From positions 451,178 through 515,177 of the forward strand of contig NZ_FNJH01000001.1 in assembly GCF_900103225.1 (NCBI RefSeq): DNA of 64,000 nt. The letters run 5' to 3'. A model generated the notes under the pieces. The model was not told the origin of the DNA. It saw only the letters and a list, made by a program, of their open reading frames with translations, and made no database searches. Positions 24,131 through 33,294 of the stretch are shown here, piece after piece. The stretch is from Pseudomonas congelans (lineage in GTDB: Bacteria > Pseudomonadota > Gammaproteobacteria > Pseudomonadales > Pseudomonadaceae). How positions within the stretch are numbered: position 1 is the stretch's first letter; each line of letters opens with the position of its first letter. The position numbers and the translations under genes were made by a program.

Positions 24131-26692
24131 TCACTCCAACACCCACTCCGCCAACTTCCCAGTCACCTGTTTCATCAACACATTTTCAATATCCCTGGCC
24201 CCGGCCCCGCTGCACTTCGCCAGCACGGCCTTGACGATCCCGTTATCAAAATCAAACTGCTTGCCCGTCGCAGCCTTGTATCGCACGCGCAACTTCTCCA
24301 GTTTGGCCAGCACGATCCCTTCCAGCGTCGCTTCATCCAGCGGGCGATAGGGCACTACGGTCATGCGTGCCAGGAAGGCGGGGCGGAAGGCTTTTAATAG
24401 AGCTGTGTGCAGGCGTTCATTGAAAGCATCGCTGTCCAGTTGTGCGGTGGGGGTGTCGAGGATCAGTTCGGCGCCGACGTTGCTGGTGGCGAGCATCACG
24501 GTGTTTTTGAAGTCCACGACCAGACCGGTGCCGTCTTCCATGACGCCTTTGTCGAAGACGTTGTAGAAGGCTTCCAGTACGTCCGGGTGTGCTTTTTCGA
24601 TTTCGTCGAGCAGCACCACGGAATAGGGCTTGCGTCGTACGGCTTCGGTGAGCACGCCGCCGGTGCCGTAGCCGACGTAGCCGGGCGGCGCGCCTTTGAG
24701 CTGGCTGACGGTGTGGGCTTCCTGGTATTCGGAAAGGTTGATGCTGATCAGGTTACGCTCACCGCCATACAGGGCGTCGGCCAGGGCGTAGGCAGTCTCG
24801 GTCTTGCCGACGCCGGTCGGGCCGGGCAGCAGGAACACGCCGACCGGTTTCTGCGGGTCGGTCAGTCCGGCGCGGTAGGCTTGCAGGCGCTGGGCGATGG
24901 TGTCCAGCGCAGCTTTCTGGCCCATGACCCGCTGGCCCATGCGCTGCGCCAGGTTGCGCACGGCATGGGCTTCATCGGCGAGCATCTTGCCCACCGGAAT
25001 ACCGGTCCAGCCGGCGATCACCGCAGCGACGGTTTTACTGTCGACCTGTTCCGGCACCAGCGGATCATCCTGGCGAATGGCGTCCAGACCCGCCTCCAGA
25101 CGCACCAGTTCTGAGGCCAGGTAATCGATGCGGCCATCGGTGTCCGGGTCGCGTTTTTCGATATCGGTATTGGCATCCATGCGTTCGCTCAAGGCAAGCA
25201 ACTCGCGACGGGTTTCCAGTAATTCGCGTACCGCTTCGCGCTCTTCGACCCAGCGCACCTCCAGCTCGCGAATGGCCTGTTGATTGCTGACCGACTCACG
25301 CTCCAGCGCATTGATACGCTCACGGTGGTCCAGACCGGTGGCCTGTTCGCGACGCAGCCGTTCGACTTCTTCCTTGAGGCTTTGCTGGCGGTGGCGCAGG
25401 CTTTCCAGCGGCGGCGGCACGTCGTGCTGGCCGAGGGCGACACGTGCGCAGGCGGTGTCCAGCACGCTGATGGCCTTGTCCGGTAGCTGTCGCCCGGAAA
25501 TGTAACGGTGAGAAAGTTTCACGGCGTCCAGAATCGCCGCATCGAGCACCTGGACACCGTGATGCTGCTCCAGTTTGCTCGCCACGCCACGGAGCATTTC
25601 CACAGCAGTGGCTTCGTCCGGCTCCTCGACTTGCACCAACTGAAAACGCCGGGCCAGTGCCGGGTCTTTTTCGAAATACTTTTTGTATTCCAGCCAGGTG
25701 GTGGCCGCCAGGGTGCGCAGCTCGCCACGCGCCAAGGCTGGTTTGAGCAGGTTGGCGGCGTCGCTGCCACCTTCGGCGCCGCCTGCGCCTATCAAGGTGT
25801 GAGCCTCGTCGATGAACAGGATGATCGGTTTCTCCGCACTGCGTACCGCATCGATGACGCTTTTCAGGCGTTGCTCGAACTCGCCTTTGACCCCTGCGCC
25901 GGCCTGCAACAGGCCCAGATCAAGCACACGCAGGCTGACGTCCTGCAACGAGGGCGGTACATCACCTGCGGCAATGCGCAACGCCAGACCTTCGACCACG
26001 GCGGTTTTACCCACCCCCGGCGCACCGACCAGAATCGGGTTGTTCTGGCGACGCCGCAGCAGAATGTCGATGCACTGGCGGATTTCACCGTCGCGCCCGA
26101 CGATGGGGTCGATGCGTCCGGCGTGCGCGTCAGCGGTCAAGTCCTGAGTGTATTGATCGAGGGTTGAATCCTCGCTCGCTTTTGCTGTGGCGTTGCCGGG
26201 CTGGCCTGCCAGAACGCTGGCGGTGTGTTCGCGAGATGCCTGCGTCCATTCCAGAAGATTGTTGCGCAGTGCTTCGCGCGGAATGCGCAGCAATAAAGGT
26301 GCGCTACTGAGGAGCAGGCTGCGACGCTCGTCGCGGTCCAGCAGCGCCACCAGCAACAGGCCCGAGCGAATGCTTTGCTGGCCCATGACGCTGGCCTGCA
26401 CCACGGTGTCTTCCAGCAGGCCGATGGTGTGCACCGACAGCGCCGGGGTACGGGTGCTGCCGGACCTGAACAGTTCCAGCGCCTTGTTGATCTCCGCCGT
26501 CAGGGCATCGCGCTCCAGACCGAATCTTGGCAGCAGGCAGGCAAAGTCACCGCCTTCGATATCCAGCAGTTCGAGCAGCAGGTGTTCGATTTCGACGTAG
26601 TGATGACCCCGTTGCAGGCAGCGTTGCGCGGCGCGTTGCAGCGCGTTTTTGCTCTCACCGTTAAGGCGCGCGATCAGGCTGCCAAGCTCCAT
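24131..26692 (-). CDS. clpV: T6SS ATPase TssH (ClpV)
   Basis: This 853-residue AAA+ protein has the Clp N-domain (about 1-150) and two nucleotide-binding domains. Walker A motifs are [13 protein letters not shown] and [14 protein letters not shown], Walker B motifs include [15 protein letters not shown] and [14 protein letters not shown], and a coiled-coil middle domain lies about 400-540. ClpV disassembles contracted TssB/TssC sheaths so they can be reused. Its start overlaps the tssG stop by one base. The 30-base gap to the CdtB-like gene suggests cargo inserted at the operon end. Confidence 0.96.
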   Translation of the reverse strand: MELGSLIARLNGESKNALQRAAQRCLQRGHHYVEIEHLLLELLDIEGGDFACLLPRFGLERDALTAEINKALELFRSGSTRTPALSVHTIGLLEDTVVQASVMGQQSIRSGLLLVALLDRDERRSLLLSSAPLLLRIPREALRNNLLEWTQASREHTASVLAGQPGNATAKASEDSTLDQYTQDLTADAHAGRIDPIVGRDGEIRQCIDILLRRRQNNPILVGAPGVGKTAVVEGLALRIAAGDVPPSLQDVSLRVLDLGLLQAGAGVKGEFEQRLKSVIDAVRSAEKPIILFIDEAHTLIGAGGAEGGSDAANLLKPALARGELRTLAATTWLEYKKYFEKDPALARRFQLVQVEEPDEATAVEMLRGVASKLEQHHGVQVLDAAILDAVKLSHRYISGRQLPDKAISVLDTACARVALGQHDVPPPLESLRHRQQSLKEEVERLRREQATGLDHRERINALERESVSNQQAIRELEVRWVEEREAVRELLETRRELLALSERMDANTDIEKRDPDTDGRIDYLASELVRLEAGLDAIRQDDPLVPEQVDSKTVAAVIAGWTGIPVGKMLADEAHAVRNLAQRMGQRVMGQKAALDTIAQRLQAYRAGLTDPQKPVGVFLLPGPTGVGKTETAYALADALYGGERNLISINLSEYQEAHTVSQLKGAPPGYVGYGTGGVLTEAVRRKPYSVVLLDEIEKAHPDVLEAFYNVFDKGVMEDGTGLVVDFKNTVMLATSNVGAELILDTPTAQLDSDAFNERLHTALLKAFRPAFLARMTVVPYRPLDEATLEGIVLAKLEKLRVRYKAATGKQFDFDNGIVKAVLAKCSGAGARDIENVLMKQVTGKLAEWVLE

Positions 26693-27711
26693 CAGCCGAT
26701 CTCCGTCTGGCGCAGGTACGTGTCGATGCGTTGCTGCTGTGACGTGGGCTGGCGATGCAGGCCCAGGTTCCAGTTGAGGGCGGGCGGTTGCTCGCGGTCC
26801 ATTACCATCGGTTGAGCGCCTGCCACCAGCAACGTCAGTGCGCAGTCGAGATCGGGGCCGAAATACTGCGCGGCAAACCCGGCCAGTTGTTGATGCGCCG
26901 TGCCATCGGGCAGCAGGCTGTCGGCCTGCTCGTTGCTCAATGGGCCGAGGGTCAGGCGCACGCCCGCGTGCTCATCCCAGACGCGGGTGCCGGCGATGGC
27001 GCTGCTACCCAGTGTCAGGTTGCGCCCGCCTGGCTTGAGGCGGCTGCGGCTGGCGGCAGGAATGTCGCGCCATGCGCCCTCGTAAGCGCTGAGCTGTACG
27101 GGAACCAGAAAGTGTTGGCGGACGATGGCGGCAAAGCCTGCCAGCGACCGGCGCTCATCGGCAAACAGTGCACTGCGGGCCAGAATGGCAGCGTCCGGCA
27201 GTGCCTGGCGCTCCTGCACAGGCTTTGGCAGCAGGCCGGTCAATGCCCGCAGTTGCGCCTGAACCGGGCTGGCCGATGGCACTGAATAGCCCGCTGCAAT
27301 TCGGTGTTTGCGCAAGATCCGGTAAAGCAGGCTGAGCAGACGGTGGTGGAACAGGTCGAGGAATTCTGCGGGCGCGTGATCTTTGGCGCGGGCCCGTTGC
27401 TGCAGCCATTCCTGAAAGGCGTAGGGCAGCGGGCCGTCCGGGCCGCCAAGGCCGAACACCGGCGTGGTCAGCACCGTCTGTTGGTCGTGCTCTTGAAGCA
27501 GGCTTTCAATCTGACTGGAGGCGAAGACCGGTGTCAGCGGGCCGCGCAGTCTGACAGCTTCGGCATGCGGCGATGTACCTGTGCCCAGAGACGCCGCCTG
27601 GGGCTGCTCGCGCTCCAGCACCAGCAGCGCCTGCAACAGCTCAAAGGCCTGCGGTGTCCGGCGCAGCGTTGTGCTTAGAGGGACAGCGGCATTCCGGCTT
27701 GCGGTTTCCAT
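26692..27711 (-). CDS. tssG: T6SS baseplate protein TssG
   Basis: This 339-residue TssG (VasB/ImpH family) has the N-terminal FELLQALLVLER segment, then VRLRGPLTPVFASSQIESLL, and FGLGGPDGPLPYAFQEWL, the motif shared by the family. With TssF it forms the baseplate wedge around the VgrG spike. Its start overlaps the end of tssF by 37 bases in another frame, a usual arrangement in T6SS operons. It ends on the clpV start codon. Confidence 0.94.
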   Translation of the reverse strand: METASRNAAVPLSTTLRRTPQAFELLQALLVLEREQPQAASLGTGTSPHAEAVRLRGPLTPVFASSQIESLLQEHDQQTVLTTPVFGLGGPDGPLPYAFQEWLQQRARAKDHAPAEFLDLFHHRLLSLLYRILRKHRIAAGYSVPSASPVQAQLRALTGLLPKPVQERQALPDAAILARSALFADERRSLAGFAAIVRQHFLVPVQLSAYEGAWRDIPAASRSRLKPGGRNLTLGSSAIAGTRVWDEHAGVRLTLGPLSNEQADSLLPDGTAHQQLAGFAAQYFGPDLDCALTLLVAGAQPMVMDREQPPALNWNLGLHRQPTSQQQRIDTYLRQTEIG

Positions 27712-29471
27712 ACCATGACCTCCTTGTCGGCGCTGATCAGCACCGTGCGCACGAAGCGATTAGCGGTGGCGTAGAGCGAGAAAAACTGGGCCAGCACGGC
27801 GGAAAAAAGCACCGCGCTGTTGCCCACGAAATGCTCAGGGTCCAGTTCCAGGCTGACTTCCAGCCCGTTGCGCCAGCCGCGCCAGGCGTCTTCACCGACC
27901 TGCGCGACGACCCGCTCGCAGCTCAGCCTTTGCAGCCCGTCGATCTGTCGACGTGCGCTGGCTTCGTCGCGCAGGTTATGCAGCCCCAGGATTTCCTTGA
28001 GCGCTTCGAGTGCCTTGGGGCCCTCCACCAATGACAAGTGGTTGAGGGTCAGTTGCGACACCAGACGCCAACGCGATTCACCATTCAAATGGGGTGCGCT
28101 TTGCGAACTGGGTGGGTTGATGATGCTGGCGCGAGCCACTGGGCCGGGGCGTTCGAAGCTCAGTACGGTTCCGGCGATCAGGCTCTGCGCCAGATACCGA
28201 TTGGTGCAGAGCAGTTCGGCGGTCAGGGTGTAATCCGGGGTGTCGCGCACAGGGTCGAAGTGAGTGTCGACCAGGCTGATCAGCAGATCGCTGCCCAGAC
28301 GATTGGGTGTCAGACCGTTGATGCGCCGCGCGTGCCAGTAAAGCGGGCTGTCACCTTGCCGGTGTTGGCTGCCGTAATAGGCGGATACACGGCTGACGCC
28401 TCTTGGCGAGCTGGCCCGCATGCCACGGATGCTGTGAATTTCTACGCTGTTTTCGCGGTGACTGTCTGCCACCAGGCGGTATTCGCTCTGCGTACCGTCG
28501 GGTCTGACCGGCTCCGAAGTACGCGGGAACAGGTTGATCGCCGGTGTGCAGCCCAGCGCAATATCGCTGGCCTGCAAGTGCAGACGGGCCTGCGGGGCGC
28601 GGTCGAAGACCAGGTACAGGTACAGCGTCTGACCGTGGACGTGTGTGGCGTGCAAGGGAATATCAAAGAAGTTGAATTTTTCCGGGAAGGCGAAATATTC
28701 GGCGATCAGACGCCTGCCGGGATGTACCCCATCTTCTTCGGGGAGCAGGGCTTGGTCATCGGCAAAACCGACGACGACGGGCAGCGTCGCCTCGGCCGTG
28801 GGAAGACTGCCCGGCGCGCCACTCAGCACCTTGACGGTGTGAGCGCCGAGCAGGTCATAAAGCACGGCGTTGACCACCGGTGAGGCGTTCAGGTGCAGGC
28901 GCAGGTGCTGCAGCGTCAGCTGTGCCCAGGTAGTCTTTTCGCCCAGGCAATCTAGGGTCAGGCGCAATGCCGAGCGTGCCTGCGCCACGCCGGTCAGCGC
29001 CTGGGCTTCTTCGGCGCTCAGCAGCAGCGCTTCACTGATCTGCACCGGCCACAGGGTTGCCTTGGCACAGGTGCGAAAGTGGATGGTTTCGCCCTGAACG
29101 GTGGTCACGAAAAGCGGTGTATCGCGCGGCAGGTCGTAGCCGGAGGCCAGGTTGCCTTTGGCCGGGTCAGGCTCGAAACGCACCACCGTGCATGACGGCA
29201 GTGGCCGCAGTGACAAGGGGTAAAGCTGTTCGAGCAGGGCGTCACTGAATTCCGCATAGTCGTCATCAAGCCGCCTTTGCAGGCGTGCGGCGAGCAGCGC
29301 AAAGCCCTCCAGCAGGCGTTCCACATGCGGGTCCTGGCTTTCGCCGGGGGACAGCTCCAGACGCCTAGCGACTTTTGGGTAACGATTGGCGAACACACCA
29401 CCGGCATGCCGCAGCCAGGTGAGTTCGCGCTGATAATAATCGAGCAGTTGCGGGTCAATCGAATCGCTCAT
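27675..29471 (-). CDS. tssF: T6SS baseplate protein TssF
   Basis: This 598-residue TssF (VasA/ImpG) shows the classic opening LLDYYQRELTWLRHAGGVFANRYPKVA (given here as the family signature at residues 9-35). It continues with SPGESQDPHVERLLEGFA and the SEYRLVADSHR region. It forms the baseplate wedge with TssG, TssE and TssK. It overlaps tssE by 17 bases and tssG by 37 bases, so expression is translationally linked. Length is normal for the family. Confidence 0.95.
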   Translation of the reverse strand: MSDSIDPQLLDYYQRELTWLRHAGGVFANRYPKVARRLELSPGESQDPHVERLLEGFALLAARLQRRLDDDYAEFSDALLEQLYPLSLRPLPSCTVVRFEPDPAKGNLASGYDLPRDTPLFVTTVQGETIHFRTCAKATLWPVQISEALLLSAEEAQALTGVAQARSALRLTLDCLGEKTTWAQLTLQHLRLHLNASPVVNAVLYDLLGAHTVKVLSGAPGSLPTAEATLPVVVGFADDQALLPEEDGVHPGRRLIAEYFAFPEKFNFFDIPLHATHVHGQTLYLYLVFDRAPQARLHLQASDIALGCTPAINLFPRTSEPVRPDGTQSEYRLVADSHRENSVEIHSIRGMRASSPRGVSRVSAYYGSQHRQGDSPLYWHARRINGLTPNRLGSDLLISLVDTHFDPVRDTPDYTLTAELLCTNRYLAQSLIAGTVLSFERPGPVARASIINPPSSQSAPHLNGESRWRLVSQLTLNHLSLVEGPKALEALKEILGLHNLRDEASARRQIDGLQRLSCERVVAQVGEDAWRGWRNGLEVSLELDPEHFVGNSAVLFSAVLAQFFSLYATANRFVRTVLISADKEVMVWKPQAGMPLSL

Positions 29472-29904
29472 GGCTCACCTCCATGCCTGCCTCGGACGTG
29501 TGCAGGACAAATGCCACGGGCCATTGCTGGCGGTCGTTGCGCAGTATGCCGGCGAGGCGGATGCCCAATCGCTGTGGATGTCCGGGCACCGGCTGAACAT
29601 CGACATCGGTCAGTTGCAGGCGTGGCTCGAAATGACTGATCGCGGCGCGTATTTCACGGGTCATGCGCCGCCGATCGTCACTGTTGCTGGCGTGCAAACT
29701 GCTCCAGTCGGCGATTCCGTAATCGAGCAGAGTCGGCGGTGACGTCATGTCGGGCGCCGCCCGGCGGGTGTTGAGCAGGCGCAGCAGTTCGCTGCGCACT
29801 GAGTCGGCCAGCGCCTCCCGGTCGAGAAACGTAGGGCGCTGCGACTCGTCCTCGCTGAACGCCAGACGCTCGAACAACAGCGGGCGGATGCCTGTGCCGG
29901 GCAT
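29455..29904 (-). CDS. tssE: T6SS baseplate protein TssE (gp25-like)
   Basis: This 149-residue gp25/lysozyme-like baseplate protein contains RSELLRLLNTRR (about 37-48), the TLLDYGIAD motif (family pattern D(Y/F)GxPD) and the C-terminal ISHFEPRL segment (pattern IxxfEPRL), which nucleates sheath polymerisation. The gene lies between hcp (15 bases) and tssF (overlap). The N-terminus starts PGTGIRPLLFERL as usual for TssE. Confidence 0.93.
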   Translation of the reverse strand: MPGTGIRPLLFERLAFSEDESQRPTFLDREALADSVRSELLRLLNTRRAAPDMTSPPTLLDYGIADWSSLHASNSDDRRRMTREIRAAISHFEPRLQLTDVDVQPVPGHPQRLGIRLAGILRNDRQQWPVAFVLHTSEAGMEVSHERFD

Positions 29905-29919
29905 GACGGGCGGCCGTCC

Positions 29920-30417
29920 TTAACTGGCTTTCTTGTTGGCGGCCATGTCCCAGCTGGTGCCGGCCACGCCTTCCTTGGTGCCGTCGTCCTTCTGGGCGGT
30001 CAGCTCCCACTTGATCTTGGTGAAGTTCAGCGACAGGGTTTCGACCGGCTTGCCGCCCGTGCCGCCGCTGACACTGACGTTGGACAGCACCACGTTGTCC
30101 AGCGTGTAGGTGATGAACGCCATGAGCTGACCACTGCCTTCTGCAGCGTTGCGCCCGATGACGATGGTTGCCTTGGGGATCGGCTTGCCAGCGCAGCAAT
30201 AGCTGTTGAGGGTCGGGGTGGAGCTGTCGACGAACTTGGTCAGGGTGAACTCGCCGATATGCGGCTTGCCCGAAGTCCGCTCGGAGTTGCTGACGTCGTT
30301 TGTAACTTGCATGGCCACGTTGTGGCTGTAGGACATGATTTCGATCTTGTCCTTGTAACCTTCCAGCAAACTGTCGCCTTTGATCTCGTCGCCCAGATCG
30401 AGAATGATCGCATCCAT
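29920..30417 (-). CDS. hcp: T6SS inner-tube protein Hcp
   Basis: This 165-residue Hcp1-type protein forms hexameric rings stacked in the sheath and is secreted. Visible family parts are LGDEIKGDS, the loop around ERTSGKPHIGEFTLTKFVDS, then YTLDNVVLSNVSVSGG and ETLSLNFTKIKWEL. No toxin extension is attached. It lies between tssC (76 bases) and tssE within the structural operon. A second Hcp of a different sequence type is encoded at 59213. Confidence 0.95.
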   Translation of the reverse strand: MDAIILDLGDEIKGDSLLEGYKDKIEIMSYSHNVAMQVTNDVSNSERTSGKPHIGEFTLTKFVDSSTPTLNSYCCAGKPIPKATIVIGRNAAEGSGQLMAFITYTLDNVVLSNVSVSGGTGGKPVETLSLNFTKIKWELTAQKDDGTKEGVAGTSWDMAANKKAS

Positions 30418-30493
30418 CGCGTGTAGCTCCTGCAGTGAAAACCAGATAGGAAGGTAGGTGCCTGCGGGCTATCGAGGCCCGCAGGGCTTCAGG

Positions 30494-31981
30494 TCAGGCC
30501 GCTGCCGGAGGAGGCAGGGTGGCGACCAGACGAATCGACGCGGTCAGCTCTTCAAGCTGGAAGTGCGGACGCAGGAACACCGTTGCCCGATACGCGCCCG
30601 GCTTGCCGGCCACTTCGGTGACATCAACGCGTGCTTCGCGCAGCGGATACTGCGCCTTGATTTCCTGAGGGGCGTTGTCGTTGATCAGCACGTAGTCCGC
30701 GATCCAGTTGTTGAGGTAGGTCTGGACATTGTCGCGGGTCATGAAGCTGCCGATCTTGTCGCGCATGATCACTTTCAGGTAATGGGCAAAGCGTGACGCC
30801 GCCAATACGTAGGGCAACATTGCCGAGATGCGCGCGTTCGCGTTGGCCTCGCTGGTGTTGTACAGCCGCGGTTTGTTGGTGGACTGCCCACCGAAGAACA
30901 CCGCAACGTCGCTGTTCTTTTTGTGGCAAAGCGAGATGAATCCCAGGTCGTTGAGTTCTTTTTCGCGGCGGTCGGTAATGGCCACTTCGGTCGGGCACTT
31001 GAGCGACAGATCACCCGAACTGGTGCGGAAGGTATGCGCAGGCAAGCCTTCGACCGCGCCACCGCCTTCAGCGCCACGAATTGCTGCGCACCAGCCGTAT
31101 TTGGCGTAGGCCTCGGTGATGCGCTGGGTCAGTGCCCAGGCGGCATTGCCCCACAGGTATTTGCTGTGGTCGGTGCCAGTGGTGTTCTCGACGAAGTTCA
31201 TGCCTTCGACCGGATTGGTGTCCGGGCCGTAGGGCAGGCGCAACAGGTAATGCGGCAGCACCAGCGACACGTAGCGCGAATCCTCGCTTTCGCGGAATGA
31301 GCGCCACTTGATCAGTTCCTGGCTTTCGAACACTTTCGCCAGGTCTCTCGGGACCGAGAGCTCGGTAAAACTGCTCATGTCGAACAGCCGTGGGCTGGCC
31401 GCAGCAATGAACGGTGCGTGGGCAGCGGCGGCAACGCTGGAGAGTTTTTCCAGCAAGCCGATGTCCTGCGGATGGCGGCCGAATGTGAAGTCGCCGACCA
31501 GTACGCTGAACGGGTGACCACCGAAGGTGCCGTACTCTTCTTCGTAGATCTTCTTGAACAGCGCGCTCTGGTCAAACTCGACGGCTTTTTCCAGGTCAGT
31601 CTGCAGCTCTTTCTGCGACACATTGAGCAGACGCAGTTTCAGGCGGGTGCCGGTTTCAGTGTTCTTGACCAGCGCATGCAGGCCGCGCCATGAAGCCTCC
31701 AGCTTCTGCACGTCTTCGTGGTGCAGGATTTCATTGAGCTGGTCGCTGATCAACGAGTCGATCTTGCCGATGCGCTCGTTGATCATGGCGACCGTATCTT
31801 TATCGATCGCCATGCCCTCGTCCAGCACCTGGGTGGCGAACTCTGCAAGCATGTCTCGAGCGTAACCCTGCTGGCTGTCGTCATGCGCCATGCGTCCTTC
31901 GGCGATGATCTTGTCCAGTAACGTCAGGGTCTGGGTATTGCCTTCGCTGCCTTGACTCTCAGCGCTGGGTGACTTGGCCAT
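30494..31981 (-). CDS. tssC: T6SS sheath large subunit TssC
   Basis: This 495-residue TssC (VipB) has conserved segments LEASWRGLHALVKNTETG, SVLVGDFTFGRHPQD, FRESEDSRYVSLVLPHYLLR and the C-terminal YLNNWIADYVL. It co-assembles with TssB into the contractile sheath. It is the longest structural gene of the minus-strand operon and lies 34 bases after tssB. Nothing unusual is visible. Confidence 0.97.
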   Translation of the reverse strand: MAKSPSAESQGSEGNTQTLTLLDKIIAEGRMAHDDSQQGYARDMLAEFATQVLDEGMAIDKDTVAMINERIGKIDSLISDQLNEILHHEDVQKLEASWRGLHALVKNTETGTRLKLRLLNVSQKELQTDLEKAVEFDQSALFKKIYEEEYGTFGGHPFSVLVGDFTFGRHPQDIGLLEKLSSVAAAAHAPFIAAASPRLFDMSSFTELSVPRDLAKVFESQELIKWRSFRESEDSRYVSLVLPHYLLRLPYGPDTNPVEGMNFVENTTGTDHSKYLWGNAAWALTQRITEAYAKYGWCAAIRGAEGGGAVEGLPAHTFRTSSGDLSLKCPTEVAITDRREKELNDLGFISLCHKKNSDVAVFFGGQSTNKPRLYNTSEANANARISAMLPYVLAASRFAHYLKVIMRDKIGSFMTRDNVQTYLNNWIADYVLINDNAPQEIKAQYPLREARVDVTEVAGKPGAYRATVFLRPHFQLEELTASIRLVATLPPPAAA

Positions 31982-32015
31982 GGTTAATCCTCCGCGAATG
32001 GGTTAGCGACGACGA

Positions 32016-32567
32016 TCAGGCTTGCGGCTCTGCAGGCGGTTCGCCCTCGGCAGTCGCTGGCGCAGCAGGTGCGCCTTGCGGAGCCGCCGACTTGATTTCC
32101 TGCAGGCCTTCGGTGTTGGCGACCACTTCCTGGAGCAGCTTGTCCAGGTCGTCATTACCATCGAGCTTGGTCAGTAGATCGCGGAGGCGTTGGCGGGCTT
32201 CGAGCAGGCGGCGCAGGGGGGTGACCTGCCTGACCAGATTGATCGGGTCGAAGTCGTCGATGTGGCTGAAGCGCAACTCGACGTTGAGCGAGCTGTCGTC
32301 AGCGCTGAGGGTGTTCTTGACCTGAATGGCCGTTCGCGGGGCAATGGAGGCGAGGACTTCGTCGAAGTTGTCCCGGTCGATTTCGACAAAGCGTCGGTCG
32401 ATCAGTTTGGGGAGGGGGGCATCGGGCTTGCCGGACAGATCGGCAAGTATGCCAACCACGAGAGGCAATTCCTTTTTCTCGATTGCATTACCGATTTCAA
32501 CGTCGTAAGTGATCTGTACACGCGGCGGGCGAACCCGGTCTAGCTTGTGCTGAGTACTTTCGGCCAT
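32016..32567 (-). CDS. tssB: T6SS sheath small subunit TssB
   Basis: This 183-residue TssB (VipA) contains RVQITYDVEIGNAIEKKELP, the LPLVVGILADLSG strand and FDEVLASIAPRTAI. The C-terminal 25 residues are Ala/Pro/Glu rich and disordered. The start at 32567 (MAESTQHKLDRVRPPRV) is the family start; the frame is open upstream but not conserved there. GGAG lies 10 bases before the ATG. First gene of the minus-strand T6SS operon. Confidence 0.95.
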   Translation of the reverse strand: MAESTQHKLDRVRPPRVQITYDVEIGNAIEKKELPLVVGILADLSGKPDAPLPKLIDRRFVEIDRDNFDEVLASIAPRTAIQVKNTLSADDSSLNVELRFSHIDDFDPINLVRQVTPLRRLLEARQRLRDLLTKLDGNDDLDKLLQEVVANTEGLQEIKSAAPQGAPAAPATAEGEPPAEPQA

Positions 32568-32714
32568 GGTGGCTGAACTCCGATGCATGAGGCGGGCGCA
32601 ATGCAACGGTTTCCCACTGATCGCATTCCCTTGCTTGACCGCAAAGCCGGCAAACCCTGGCGGGTTTGAATTTTCTGCGATCCACTCAATTCGTCGTGGT
32701 GGCGAATTGGGCTT

Positions 32715-32731
32715 GATGCTATAACAGCATC
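32715..32731. promoter_or_regulatory. inverted repeat in the divergent T6SS promoter region
   Basis: GATGCT-ATAAC-AGCATC lies in the 200-base gap between tssB and the tssJ-like gene, nearer the latter. It is the only clear symmetric element there and could be an operator for both operons. No sigma-54 pattern with the strict 10-base GG/GC spacing was found on either strand of this gap. Confidence 0.3.
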
Positions 32732-32766
32732 GGCCAAATGCAAGATAAAACTTTTTTTGGACAATC

Positions 32767-33240
32767 ATGACCGCGAAACAGTTCAACTATCGACAATGGA
32801 TTGCCGTTTTGCTGATCGCGGTTGTGGTCGCAGGCTGTTCGCTTTTCGGGCCCAGGGTACGGGTTGACGGGATTACGCTGGATGTGGCGTTGCGAGCCAA
32901 CGACGACTCACCCATTGCCGTGGATTTTGTCGCCGTCAACGATGCCGGATTGCTCCGGCAGCTGTCCGCAATCACCGCCGACGAGTGGTTTGCCCAGCGT
33001 GCCCAGTTTCAGCGTGACTATCCTCAGCAACTGTATACGTGGGGTATGGAACTGGTTCCCGGTCAACTCGTGGAGTCAGGTATTTTCCCGCTCCACGGTA
33101 AACCTGCACTTGGCCTGCTGGCGTTCGCCCATTACAGCTCGCCAGGCGCGCACCGGTTGCGGCTGGACGATCAGCGCCGGATATGGTTGAAATTCGATAG
33201 CCGTGAAATGACGCTGCACGATGAAAAAGCGATCGAGTAG
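32767..33240 (+). CDS. tssJ: T6SS outer-membrane lipoprotein, TssJ-like
   Basis: This 157-residue protein has a lipoprotein signal (hydrophobic WIAVLLIAVVVAGCS, lipobox VAGC with Cys at residue 24). The mature part shows the TssJ-like beta-sandwich pattern: SPIAVDFVAVNDAGLLRQL, LVPGQ, then ALGLLAFAHYSSPGAHRLRL. TssJ anchors TssM to the outer membrane. Sequence match to classical TssJ is only in pattern, but it is the sole lipoprotein gene in the locus and sits directly before tssK. First gene of the plus-strand operon. Confidence 0.75.
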   Translation: MTAKQFNYRQWIAVLLIAVVVAGCSLFGPRVRVDGITLDVALRANDDSPIAVDFVAVNDAGLLRQLSAITADEWFAQRAQFQRDYPQQLYTWGMELVPGQLVESGIFPLHGKPALGLLAFAHYSSPGAHRLRLDDQRRIWLKFDSREMTLHDEKAIE

Positions 33241-33294
33241 CCGTACCGACTCGATAATGGGCTACGCGCCTGGAACAGGACGTCAAGGATTACT

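Noticed and set aside
32568..32766. Sigma-54 promoter between tssB and the tssJ-like gene
   Set aside because: Several GG-rich matches on both strands fail the strict 10-base spacing to GC.
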